Source: Thermoplasmata archaeon
Lineage (GTDB): Archaea; Thermoplasmatota; Thermoplasmata; UBA10834
Direction: 5' to 3'
DNA length: 15,864 bases
NCBI GenBank assembly: GCA_022865445.1
Contig: JALHSX010000248.1
Coordinates: 1-15,864, forward strand
The stretch's first letter is position 1; each line of letters opens with the position of its first letter. A program made the position numbers and the translations under genes. This document shows positions 5,504 through 12,716 of the stretch, one piece after another. The notes below the pieces were generated by a model that was not told where the DNA came from, did no database searches, and worked only from the letters and a program-made list of their open reading frames with translations.

Positions 5504-5574
5504 ATATGTGGGAAGAGGTTTTGGCGGTAGGTCCGCGGTCACGCGGGCCTCCGCTTCTCATCGCACCCCAGTTC

Positions 5575-7605
5575 CTATGGGTAGATCGTGACCGTCTCCT
5601 GCACAGTCGTGGTCTGACCTATCGTGTCCGTGACGGTCAGTGTGATGACCACGTCAAAGGGCGGTGATCCAGTCTCAATCAGCTTCACATCCAACGCGAG
5701 ATACGTTCCCGCGACGGTCCCCTGGTTCTCTCCGGCGAGCGTGCCCTTCACGGCGGTGACTTTGACTATGTCACCCGCGGTCCAGGCCGCAAATCCACCC
5801 AGGTTGACACTGTAGAATCCGTTGGTCCCGGAGAGAACGGTCGTGTACTCTCCCGTATTCACGTCAGTGATGGTCACAGTACAGCTGGGCAATATAGCAC
5901 CCGCAGAGTCGCGGGTGTACCAGGCGACCGGGTAGGGCGGTCCAGGAGCAGTACCACTTGCCACGACCACGTGTTGCGATGTCACGACCGCCAGAACCGA
6001 TGCTGGGGCGGTATATGTGTGCGACGCAGTCGATGTGGTCAACACTTCCGGCGCTGATCCGTCTCCCCAGTCCCAGGTGTAGCTGACTATGCCATAGTCA
6101 TCGCTCGATCCGCCTGCATTGACAGTCACCGTGAGGCCGGTTGCAGACGATGTGAACGAGGCCTGTGGGAAGTTGTCAATTATGTTAACGACCTCCTGCG
6201 CCGACTCCGAGAGACCATCGTTGTCCTTGACCGTCAACGTGATAGTGTATGTGCCCTTGTCAAGGTAGGTGTGCGACGCAGTTGAAACGGTCAACACTTC
6301 CAGCGCTGATTCGTCTCCCCAGTTCCATGTGTACGATTGGATCGTCCCGTCGGAATCAGACGACGCAGATGCATCGACCGCGACATCGAAGTGTGTCACA
6401 TCTGCTGTGAAACTCGCAGCCGGTGGATGTGGCATCCTCGCTATGACGTCAGATGTTGCTTGACCTGTCAGTCCGTCGTTGTCCGTGACCGTCAAGGTGA
6501 TCGTGTACGTCTTTTCGACAAGGTATGTGTGCGACGCAGTCGAAACGGTCAACACTTCAGGCGCTGATTCGTCTCCCCAGTTCCACGTGTACGATTGGAT
6601 CGTCCCGTCGGAATCAGACGACGCAGATGCGACCGTACTAACGACCATCCAGTCCATAGTCGCAGTGAACTTCGCGACCGGTGGATGTGGCATCCTCGCT
6701 ATGACGTCAGATGTTGCTTGACCTGTCAGTCCGTCGTTGTCCGTGACCGTCAAGGTGATCGTGTACGTCTTTTCGACAAGGTATGTGTGCGACGCAGTTG
6801 AAACGGTCAACACTTCCAGCGCTGATTCGTCTCCCCAGTTCCATGTGTACGATTGGATCGTCCCGTCGGAATCGGACGAAGCAGACGCGTCCGCGCTAAC
6901 GACCATCCAGTTCATCGGCGCTGAGAACCTCGCGACAGGTGGCGCAAGCGGCGGCACAACAGTTACGTCCTGGCTCAATTCTCCAGTAAGACCGTCGTTG
7001 TCCGTTACCGTGAGCGTGATCGGGTAAGTTCCGCCCGCTGCATACGTGTATGTGGCTGGCGAACCCATCACAATCGATGAGTGGTCGCCAAAGTCCCAAG
7101 CATAGGATACTATGTATCCATCAAGGTCGTGCGAGTCGGTCGCATCAACGACAACCTTGAGGTTGTCCTTGACAACGGAGAACAACGCCTCCGGAGGTGT
7201 CGCGGGCCTGAACACGTCCGCTACGGTACATGACGATCCCCTCGGACCGTTTGGCGTCGCAGTGATCTCGTACACGTGGCCAGATGCCATCGTTACATCC
7301 CGCGTATCGAGCTCGCCGATCGGGTACGCACCGTAGGCGGCGAACCTGATCCTCTCGTGTGATTTCTCCTCCGGCACGCCGGTCGTACTGTCGTAGACGT
7401 CGATGACGACCCATCTCAGGCCGTTGTTCACAATATGTCCAGTCCAGATGCCATATTCTTGAGGCACATACTCCCACGTCACGGCGCTTGCATTGGGCCC
7501 CTTTTCGCCCTTGATGATCTCAGTGGCTGCCATAGCCAACGGGACCGCTCCCACGAGCACCATGACGGCGCAAATCAGAATTGCTGCTATTGCTCTCTTT
7601 GCCAA
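5575..7605 (-). CDS. Secreted protein with five PKD domains, the last interrupted by an inserted domain
   Basis: A 676-residue exported protein. The signal peptide is residues 1-27 (ILICAVMVLVGAVPLAMA, likely cut after AMA). Residues ~28-135 are a domain I do not recognise. PKD domains lie at about 138-217, 222-302, 308-388 and 394-475, each with the WxWGDxS/WDFGD motif, an SHTY-type turn and YxITLTVTDNDG. The fifth starts at ~479 (WDWGDGSAPEV, SHTYTAPAS). It is then broken by about 110 residues (537-646) and resumes at 648 with DVVITLTVTDTIGQ. The insert matches the small PEF-type protein at 8203-8706 (both have TRDSAGAIL, GFYSVNLG and WTAGDI). PKD domains are extracellular beta-sandwich modules common in archaeal surface proteins. 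TTG 7605 is supported by GGAGGA 7 nt upstream. There is no C-terminal anchor. Confidence 0.88.
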   Translation of the reverse strand: MAKRAIAAILICAVMVLVGAVPLAMAATEIIKGEKGPNASAVTWEYVPQEYGIWTGHIVNNGLRWVVIDVYDSTTGVPEEKSHERIRFAAYGAYPIGELDTRDVTMASGHVYEITATPNGPRGSSCTVADVFRPATPPEALFSVVKDNLKVVVDATDSHDLDGYIVSYAWDFGDHSSIVMGSPATYTYAAGGTYPITLTVTDNDGLTGELSQDVTVVPPLAPPVARFSAPMNWMVVSADASASSDSDGTIQSYTWNWGDESALEVLTVSTASHTYLVEKTYTITLTVTDNDGLTGQATSDVIARMPHPPVAKFTATMDWMVVSTVASASSDSDGTIQSYTWNWGDESAPEVLTVSTASHTYLVEKTYTITLTVTDNDGLTGQATSDVIARMPHPPAASFTADVTHFDVAVDASASSDSDGTIQSYTWNWGDESALEVLTVSTASHTYLDKGTYTITLTVKDNDGLSESAQEVVNIIDNFPQASFTSSATGLTVTVNAGGSSDDYGIVSYTWDWGDGSAPEVLTTSTASHTYTAPASVLAVVTSQHVVVASGTAPGPPYPVAWYTRDSAGAILPSCTVTITDVNTGEYTTVLSGTNGFYSVNLGGFAAWTAGDIVKVTAVKGTLAGENQGTVAGTYLALDVKLIETGSPPFDVVITLTVTDTIGQTTTVQETVTIYP
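5690..5960 (-). repeat. Copy 1 of the inserted-domain coding sequence
   Basis: This DNA encodes most of the domain inserted in the fifth PKD and is clearly similar base by base to 8312-8590 in the PEF-type gene. The stretches around 5727-5745, 5779-5790 and 5801-5823 are nearly identical to it. It marks a duplication between the two genes. Confidence 0.75.
6162..6935 (-). repeat. Three tandem 258-bp units encoding PKD domains
   Basis: The units are 6162-6419, 6420-6677 and 6678-6935. The second and third units are identical or nearly so over about their first 140 bp. The first is more diverged at its left end but shares the middle section almost exactly. The exact 258-bp spacing equals 86 codons, one PKD domain, so copy-number change would keep the reading frame. 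Confidence 0.9.
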
Positions 7606-7612
7606 ACTGCTC

Positions 7613-7618
7613 TCCTCC
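7613..7618 (-). promoter_or_regulatory. Shine-Dalgarno site supporting the TTG start of the five-PKD gene
   Basis: On the minus strand this reads GGAGGA, 7 nt before TTG 7605. It is one of the best ribosome-binding sites in the window and decides the start, since no ATG precedes the signal peptide. Confidence 0.75.
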
Positions 7619-7742
7619 CTCTAGAGTGTCCGGCTCGCAGATACGAAAAGCGAACGCTCTCTCGGTTGGCTCCCCCCGAGGTTCCGCCTTCGCACAACAG
7701 CCGAACCTACTCAACTCCCTGCCCCTGCATTGCAAGCATCAT

Positions 7743-7752
7743 ACTAATATGT
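7743..7752 (-). promoter_or_regulatory. Candidate TATA box for the five-PKD gene
   Basis: On the minus strand this reads ACATATTAGT, preceded by AGAA. It lies about 140 nt upstream of TTG 7605, which would give a leader of about 115 nt. That agrees with this gene using a Shine-Dalgarno site rather than being leaderless. Confidence 0.33.
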
Positions 7753-8161
7753 TTCTAGCTACTGGCTCCCGAGCCGGCTCCTACTTGTGACGCAGCAGAC
7801 GACGAGTGTCCAAAGAATGCTGATTCATTGCGAACTCTTCGACCTGCGAGTGCGAGCAGGCGAAGACGAATAGCTAGTCATCCATGAGCATCTTGCATCG
7901 GTTCCACGCGATATTCTCAGGTTTCTCAACCTTTGAAGTAGCCCTTTTTAGGGTCTTACAGATGCCGTCAGCTCGATGAACTCATCGCACTCCTTCGACT
8001 CAAGATGATGTTGGCGTAGTGGCCGACGAGTCACGAGCCTGTGTGGGAAGCATCCTTAAGAAACCGCACGTATCGACTCTGCCAGGCGAGTTGCACCAGA
8101 GGGCGACGCGAGCGATGTTCGGGTTTCCCCGGTTCTCAGCTTCGCTCGCTCATGAATACGG

Positions 8162-8172
8162 AAAAAGAGAGG
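8162..8172 (-). terminator. T-run after the PEF-type gene
   Basis: On the minus strand CCTCTCTTTTT (T-run 8166-8162) lies about 35 nt downstream of the stop at 8203. Archaeal RNA polymerase terminates on short U tracts. The tract is brief, so the call is tentative. Confidence 0.3.
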
Positions 8173-8202
8173 TTTGTAAAGGGTTTGCGTTCCGCTTGCC
8201 GG

Positions 8203-8706
8203 CTACTGCTCTTCGGCTCTGCGTCTCAGGCTCACCACAGCGATCAGCGCAATCATGCCCGTGACGGGGATGATCGCCATCGGGAACTCCGGTATCGCGA
8301 CATCCAGAGTGACATCCATCGCCAGGAACGACCCTGAGACGGCGCTCTGGTTCTCTCCGACGAGCGCGCCCTTCACCGCCGTGACTTTGATGATGTCACC
8401 CGCAGTCCATGAAGCAAATGCTCCAAGGTTGACACTGTAGAATCCGGTGGTGGCCGACGAGACGATGGTGTTGTTGTATTGCCCAGTATTCAGGTCTGTG
8501 ATGTTCAATGCACAGCTGACCAGTATGGCGCCCGCGGAGTCGCGTGTGTATCCGGCGACCGGATAGGGTGGTCCAGGAGGAGCAAGAGCTTTCGCTGTCT
8601 CTCTCTGCTGCGTGCCGACGGAGCCTAGGACGATCGCAGAGACGAGGACTATCGCAGCGGCAAACACGATGAGTGCCACGACCGCTCTTGAATGTCTCTC
8701 GCCCAT
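8203..8706 (-). CDS. Small secreted protein with a PEF-type C-terminal sorting tail
   Basis: A 167-residue protein from ATG 8706 (MGERHSRAVVALIVFAAAIV, a signal/anchor helix over residues ~7-28). Residues ~40-135 form one beta-rich domain (PYPVAGYTRDSAGAILVSC, NITDLNTGQY, GFYSVNLGAFASWTAGD). This domain is homologous to the insert in the fifth PKD of the protein at 5575-7605 and resembles 'carboxypeptidase regulatory-like' sandwiches (inference). The tail is IPEFPMAIIPVTG, then a helix and RRR, ending AEEQ. That is the PEF + helix + basic cluster layout of archaeosortase substrates, normally cleaved and attached to the surface. The frame is open to a GTG at 8874 with GAGGTGA before it, but that extra sequence is not protein-like and its start lies in duplicated non-coding flank, so I prefer 8706. 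It may be co-transcribed with the binding-protein gene upstream. Confidence 0.72.
   Translation of the reverse strand: MGERHSRAVVALIVFAAAIVLVSAIVLGSVGTQQRETAKALAPPGPPYPVAGYTRDSAGAILVSCALNITDLNTGQYNNTIVSSATTGFYSVNLGAFASWTAGDIIKVTAVKGALVGENQSAVSGSFLAMDVTLDVAIPEFPMAIIPVTGMIALIAVVSLRRRAEEQ
8312..8590 (-). repeat. Copy 2 of the inserted-domain coding sequence
   Basis: DNA similar to 5690-5960 across nearly the whole domain. Here the domain is free-standing rather than nested in a PKD. Confidence 0.75.
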
Positions 8707-8851
8707 GTGCGCTGACCTGTCTCCCCCCAATCGCGATAGGTGGCTCTTCGGTCGTGACGCGCCCTGCGCGCGGTCTATACAGAACTCGACCGCCGGACTC
8801 GTGCTCATCTTCCTCGAGCACGAGCGGCCGCTCGTGTCAAGGCCGTTCAAT

Positions 8852-9407
8852 CCAGTCTTCCCTTTGTTGTCCACTTCGTCACCTCATGGGACATAGGTCA
8901 ACGTTCCGCTCGCGCTGCACGCACACCAGTACGCCTCTCCCGGCACCAACACGAAATCATCGAAGCCGAATATCGTGATGTACATCCTAGTGTACTCCCC
9001 CGTGGCCGCGTCATAGGCTGCCACCACATCGATGGTACCGCCCGTGAACATGCCCGGGATGTCGCTCGCATACATGGTCGTCTTGAACGTATTGAAGCCC
9101 ACGATTGCCCAGCCGCCGCCGTCAGGAACGGCAATCACCCTCGACTGCGTGGTGGTCGGGAAGCTTCCGTCGAGCAGGAGCGTCTCCGCAGCACTTGCAG
9201 ATATCCAGTATCCAGTGTTCTCACTGATCGCGAAATCCAATTCCGTTGGATAGAGACCGATGATGAAGATCTGGTCATAATCTTCTGTCTCCGGGTTATA
9301 ACCGGCCACGATGTCACCAAACAACAGCCCGAGCGAGTTCGCAGTGTAACCGTGACCAACAAGTGGCACCGTTACGAAGTTCCAACCTGCCACGAGGGTC
9401 AGCTCAA
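8852..9407 (-). repeat. Copy 2 of the dispersed GWN-module duplication
   Basis: Matches 3518-4071 at DNA level, including about 32 bp past the stop codon. It encodes the last ~174 residues of the solute-binding protein. Copy 2 has one extra codon relative to copy 1 near 8985 (EYTRMYIT against EYNMYIT). Confidence 0.85.
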
Positions 9408-12400
9408 AGTACTGCGTGGTGACCCACCACATGGGGGACATGTCTGTGCTGTACTTCGTGACTGCGGCGGCCATTCCGTCTGTGTAGGTCACGCTCGGGA
9501 AGAAATCGTTCACTGTCGAGTAGATGTGAGCAACGGCCACCGAGGCGTTGGGATCGCTCTGCGTCTGTGTGTAGGTGGTACCGTCCCCAAAGTCGAACGT
9601 GACATCCAAGATGTCGCCATCAGCGTCGGTCGCGACTGCATAGAAAATCACAGTCTGCCCAACCCAAGGAGTAGCGGTCGACACTGTGAAGCCCGAGGTC
9701 GTCATGACAGGAGCATGGTTGGTGCTTGGCGGGACCACTAGGATCGCACCAGTGTCAGAAACATTGTGCGATGGGGAAGTAATGCCCGTCTGGTCATCTA
9801 CCCACACTGTGAGCGTGTACGATCCCGTGAACTTGTATGTGTGCCTAGTGCTCTTCGTCGTCGTCACTGACACTTTACCGTCGCCCCACTCCCATGTGTA
9901 CAGGAGAGGATCTCTCGTGTTCGGATCCGTGGCCGTCACTGAGAACGTGTATAGCTGGTTCTTGTCCACATTCATGTAGTCACCCACGGTTATCGACGGC
10001 GCCAAATTCAGGAAAACCTGAATGCTCTGGGTCTTTGTAGCGGGCCGTGCATCCGCGCCGATGCGACCATCGGTGACGGACAATGTCACTGAGGGTGTTC
10101 CCACGGCAGTGAACCGATGGATCACATTCTGACCATCAACAGTCGTGCCGTCACCGAAGTTCCATGAGTAGGCCAGATTCGGACGATCAACTATGTCGGC
10201 GTCAGTCGCTGAACCGTTGAAGTAGACGACTTCACCAACGGTGGGGGCACTCGGCGAGGGCGTCCATGCCAGGACCACCGGCAGCGCGTTGGTCATGTCG
10301 ACCACCGTCACCTGCTGCTTCGCGTAAGAGATGTACCAATCGGGCCCGACGGACTCCTTGACCAAGAGACGGACTTCGTAGACCCCATCTGTGGCGTATA
10401 TCTTGGATTGCGCGTAGGAGGTGCTCCAGACGGTCGACGTCCCATCGCCCCAGATCCACTTGTACTCCAGACCGTAATCGTCATTCGCATCCACAGTGTA
10501 TGTCACAGGATCCGTGGTGGTAGTATCGTAGACTGTCATCGAAACCGTCGGCGCAGGTTGGTCTCTCGGGTTCATACTGACGTAAAGCCAGAACAGGTTG
10601 GAGTCAGGGCACAGCCCATAGTGCGCATTCCAGTCCCCATAGTTCGTCCAGTAGTTGGGAGCGACAATCTGCGCAAGGTACAGGTTGTCTCTGTACGCTA
10701 CGGGCCAATAGCCAGAGTTCTCATACGCCCACCTCTGCATTTCGTCAAGGAGTGCCTTCCTGGTGGCAAAGTCCGAGGTCGTGAGTGACTCGTAGTACAT
10801 CGGATCATATACGTCGGGACTGTAGTCGTTGACGTCAGTGTTGTTGGCTATGGAACTCGATGAATACAGTTCCATGACATCCAATGACGGCTCAGAGTTC
10901 GGAGAGAACCACCAGTCCCACAGATAGACGTCAAAGTCTCCGGAGCTCCACGCGCTGTTCATCGCAGCCGAGGTAGCTGGTCCGCCAACGAGCTGAATCC
11001 CAGCTTGACCGGCCCAAGTCTTGATATAGGGTCCCTCAGCCATAATGAAGTCGTACCAATCACAGTACAGGTACCGGAAGCTGAGGACCTGCGTGCCCCC
11101 GACTTTGGCTAGCGGGTTGTAGGTGTTGTAGTCGCTATCTGTCGGCAATAGCTCAAGATACGGAGATACCGATCTGTACTTCCAGCCAGCCGCCATCAAC
11201 GCCGCTCTGGCGCCGGGAATGTCTCCCGCATCAGGAATCACACCTCGACCATTATTGGTGTCCCTCAGCGTGTTACTTCCATAGTTATAGTACCATACTG
11301 AAGATGACGGCATCAACGAATCCGCCGGGCTGCCACCACCGAGAAGCGCGGCATTCACGATTGTGGTCTTATCGACGCACGCCTTGAGTGCGTACTTCAC
11401 AGTCGGGTCCAGGAGTAGCTGATTGCCTATTCCGGACATGCCGTACTTTGCCTGGGTAAATGGCGTGAGCTGGTTGATGCACAAGTCCAAAACGAAACCC
11501 TGGCTCGAAGTGAACTTCTTAATATCTCTGCCAGGGTAATCAGAAGGGTTAATACCAGCATACTGCGCCGGGGTCGGCGATATGAGAATATCAAGGTTCC
11601 CATCTTTGAAGTTCTGGATGCCGCTTGCGTCCGTCTCTGACTTCACTTTGAACTCGTAGACCTTGGGTTGCCATCCGCGTTCAGTAATTCCGAACCAAGT
11701 GGGGTTCATGATATTCGAGGACCCGTAGTCCTGTATCTCGGCTATGTTGTTAAGACCGTAGTAGTAGGGTCCGGAACCGACACATGGAGGTGTGGCATGG
11801 TCGTAGTTGGCCCAGCCGACGGGCTTGCCCTGCCATATGTACTTCGGCAGAATCGGCACGCCTACGAGCGCGCTCTGGAACGGAGAGAATGACTCCCTCA
11901 GATGGAATATCATCTCGAAGTCGTTGACCCTGGTCATGCCCGTCATCAGGGGCACACCAGTGTCTGGATCATCAGGGAAGTAGTAGTTCATGATGCTCAC
12001 AGAGTTGTTTTGCGCAAGCCAGAACGAGAACATGACATCGTCGACGGTCAGCGGCACCTGCACAGTCGGCGTGTTCTTGTTGTAGAACGAGGCAGTATGT
12101 ACTATCCAGAAGTGCCAATCCTTCCCGTCCGCAGAGACCTCATACTTCGTTGCAAGATCATTGATTACTTGGTTGTTCACGTCATACGTCAGCAAGTAGC
12201 TGTAGCAAGCCAGTATGAGCATGAACTCCTGACCCATCGTCATGGTATGAGGGTTCAAAGTCCCTACGTTAGAGTAGAAGCCTGGCCAGCCTATGCGCAG
12301 CACCCTGCTAGGGTCCACCGCAGATGCATTGAAGGTGGCACTGTGATCCTGATTGCCTAGCAACAGACCTGGCACTAGCATTATCGCGACGGTGAACACA

Positions 12401-12486
12401 GCCACAAACACAGTAGTCCTAGTCACTCTGCCTTGTCCCGCAATTTCCAATCCGCATTCCTCCCAATATTCTCTATTGTCGACCAT
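8884..12486 (-). CDS. Family 5 (DppA/OppA-like) solute-binding protein with four PKD-like domains and a GWN module
   Basis: A 1200-residue exported protein. A membrane anchor/signal at residues ~24-44 follows a 23-residue cytosolic start. There is no lipobox. Residues ~60-640 are an SBP_bac_5 domain, the binding subunit of peptide/nickel/oligosaccharide ABC importers: RVLRIGWPGF, TLNPHTMTMGQEFM, LATKYEVSADGKDWHFWI (the family's 'LA-x-x-W-x-x-S-x-D-G' region), VGSGPYYY, and LLLDPTVKYALKACVDKTTIV. PKD-like domains follow at ~645-730 (WIWGDGTS), 735-825 (WNFGDGTT), 828-917 (WEWGDGK) and 925-1015 (FDFGDGTT). The GWN module is at ~1027-1200. Family members are usually 500-600 residues, so the C-terminal half is an unusual addition that may reach across or bind the surface layer. 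ATG 12486 follows a 230-bp gap with its own TATA-like box. Ligand specificity cannot be read. It is probably the partner of the permeases upstream. Confidence 0.9.
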   Translation of the reverse strand: MVDNREYWEECGLEIAGQGRVTRTTVFVAVFTVAIMLVPGLLLGNQDHSATFNASAVDPSRVLRIGWPGFYSNVGTLNPHTMTMGQEFMLILACYSYLLTYDVNNQVINDLATKYEVSADGKDWHFWIVHTASFYNKNTPTVQVPLTVDDVMFSFWLAQNNSVSIMNYYFPDDPDTGVPLMTGMTRVNDFEMIFHLRESFSPFQSALVGVPILPKYIWQGKPVGWANYDHATPPCVGSGPYYYGLNNIAEIQDYGSSNIMNPTWFGITERGWQPKVYEFKVKSETDASGIQNFKDGNLDILISPTPAQYAGINPSDYPGRDIKKFTSSQGFVLDLCINQLTPFTQAKYGMSGIGNQLLLDPTVKYALKACVDKTTIVNAALLGGGSPADSLMPSSSVWYYNYGSNTLRDTNNGRGVIPDAGDIPGARAALMAAGWKYRSVSPYLELLPTDSDYNTYNPLAKVGGTQVLSFRYLYCDWYDFIMAEGPYIKTWAGQAGIQLVGGPATSAAMNSAWSSGDFDVYLWDWWFSPNSEPSLDVMELYSSSSIANNTDVNDYSPDVYDPMYYESLTTSDFATRKALLDEMQRWAYENSGYWPVAYRDNLYLAQIVAPNYWTNYGDWNAHYGLCPDSNLFWLYVSMNPRDQPAPTVSMTVYDTTTTDPVTYTVDANDDYGLEYKWIWGDGTSTVWSTSYAQSKIYATDGVYEVRLLVKESVGPDWYISYAKQQVTVVDMTNALPVVLAWTPSPSAPTVGEVVYFNGSATDADIVDRPNLAYSWNFGDGTTVDGQNVIHRFTAVGTPSVTLSVTDGRIGADARPATKTQSIQVFLNLAPSITVGDYMNVDKNQLYTFSVTATDPNTRDPLLYTWEWGDGKVSVTTTKSTRHTYKFTGSYTLTVWVDDQTGITSPSHNVSDTGAILVVPPSTNHAPVMTTSGFTVSTATPWVGQTVIFYAVATDADGDILDVTFDFGDGTTYTQTQSDPNASVAVAHIYSTVNDFFPSVTYTDGMAAAVTKYSTDMSPMWWVTTQYFELTLVAGWNFVTVPLVGHGYTANSLGLLFGDIVAGYNPETEDYDQIFIIGLYPTELDFAISENTGYWISASAAETLLLDGSFPTTTQSRVIAVPDGGGWAIVGFNTFKTTMYASDIPGMFTGGTIDVVAAYDAATGEYTRMYITIFGFDDFVLVPGEAYWCACSASGTLTYVP

Positions 12487-12618
12487 TCACTCGGAAGCAA
12501 ACGACAATTGCCCGTAGAAGACACTGGAGCGTCCCCGAAACGGATTCATCGCCAGAATTGCTCCCAATACTGTTCCCCAACGCATGGTCGAAACGATTAA
12601 CGACGATGGCAGAAAAGC

Positions 12619-12625
12619 TATAAGA
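12619..12625 (-). promoter_or_regulatory. Candidate TATA box for the solute-binding protein gene
   Basis: On the minus strand CTTATAG, in the context TGTTCTTATAGC, lies about 135 nt upstream of ATG 12486. It suggests the binding protein can be transcribed separately from the permease genes, with a leader of roughly 110 nt. Confidence 0.4.
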
Positions 12626-12716
12626 ACATTTCGCAAGGGCCGAGCTACTGACTCATGTAGGCCTGCAACAAGAAACCTATCTCGGGACGGGAGACCGGCA
12701 ATCCTCGAGAAGCGGG

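Larger units (their letters stand above)
7606..8202. other. 597-bp intergenic region between two secreted-protein genes
   Basis: No convincing gene, tRNA or repeat was seen. It contains the RBS and a TATA-like box for the five-PKD gene at its left, a T-run after the PEF-type gene at its right, and a short open minus-strand frame ending at a stop at 7874-7876 (tail KPENIAWNRCKMLMDD) with no start or family match. That frame may be a gene remnant. A fixed RNA structure is not evident by eye. Confidence 0.5.

Noticed and set aside
6162..6935. Regularly spaced repeats considered as a CRISPR array
   Set aside because: The units are 258 bp, in frame, directly adjacent without spacers, and encode PKD domains.
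7942..7953. CCC-T-run-A-GGG hairpin as a terminator
   Set aside because: The stem is only four bases, it is not placed at a gene end, and it has no downstream U tract.
7874..7990. Minus-strand frame ending KPENIAWNRCKMLMDD as a possible gene
   Set aside because: Only about 35 codons are open, with no start codon or RBS and no family I recognise. At most it is a remnant.
8707..8874. 56-residue N-terminal extension of the PEF-type protein from GTG 8874
   Set aside because: GAGGTGA before the GTG is tempting, but it lies in duplicated 3' flank also present near 3540, where it leads to a frame that soon stops. A normal signal peptide begins at ATG 8706.
3518..9407. Pair of GWN-module repeats considered as the ends of a composite transposon
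   Set aside because: No transposase, target-site duplication or terminal inverted repeats were seen, and the repeats lie inside coding sequence in the same orientation.
10408..10788. 126-residue plus-strand ORF opposite the solute-binding protein
   Set aside because: It is antisense to a clear family 5 domain, has no RBS or domain, and its composition is typical of a shadow frame.
12487..12716. Possible small RNA or riboswitch in the leader of the binding-protein gene
   Set aside because: The leader is about 110 nt, but I could find no convincing stem set or known riboswitch core by eye.
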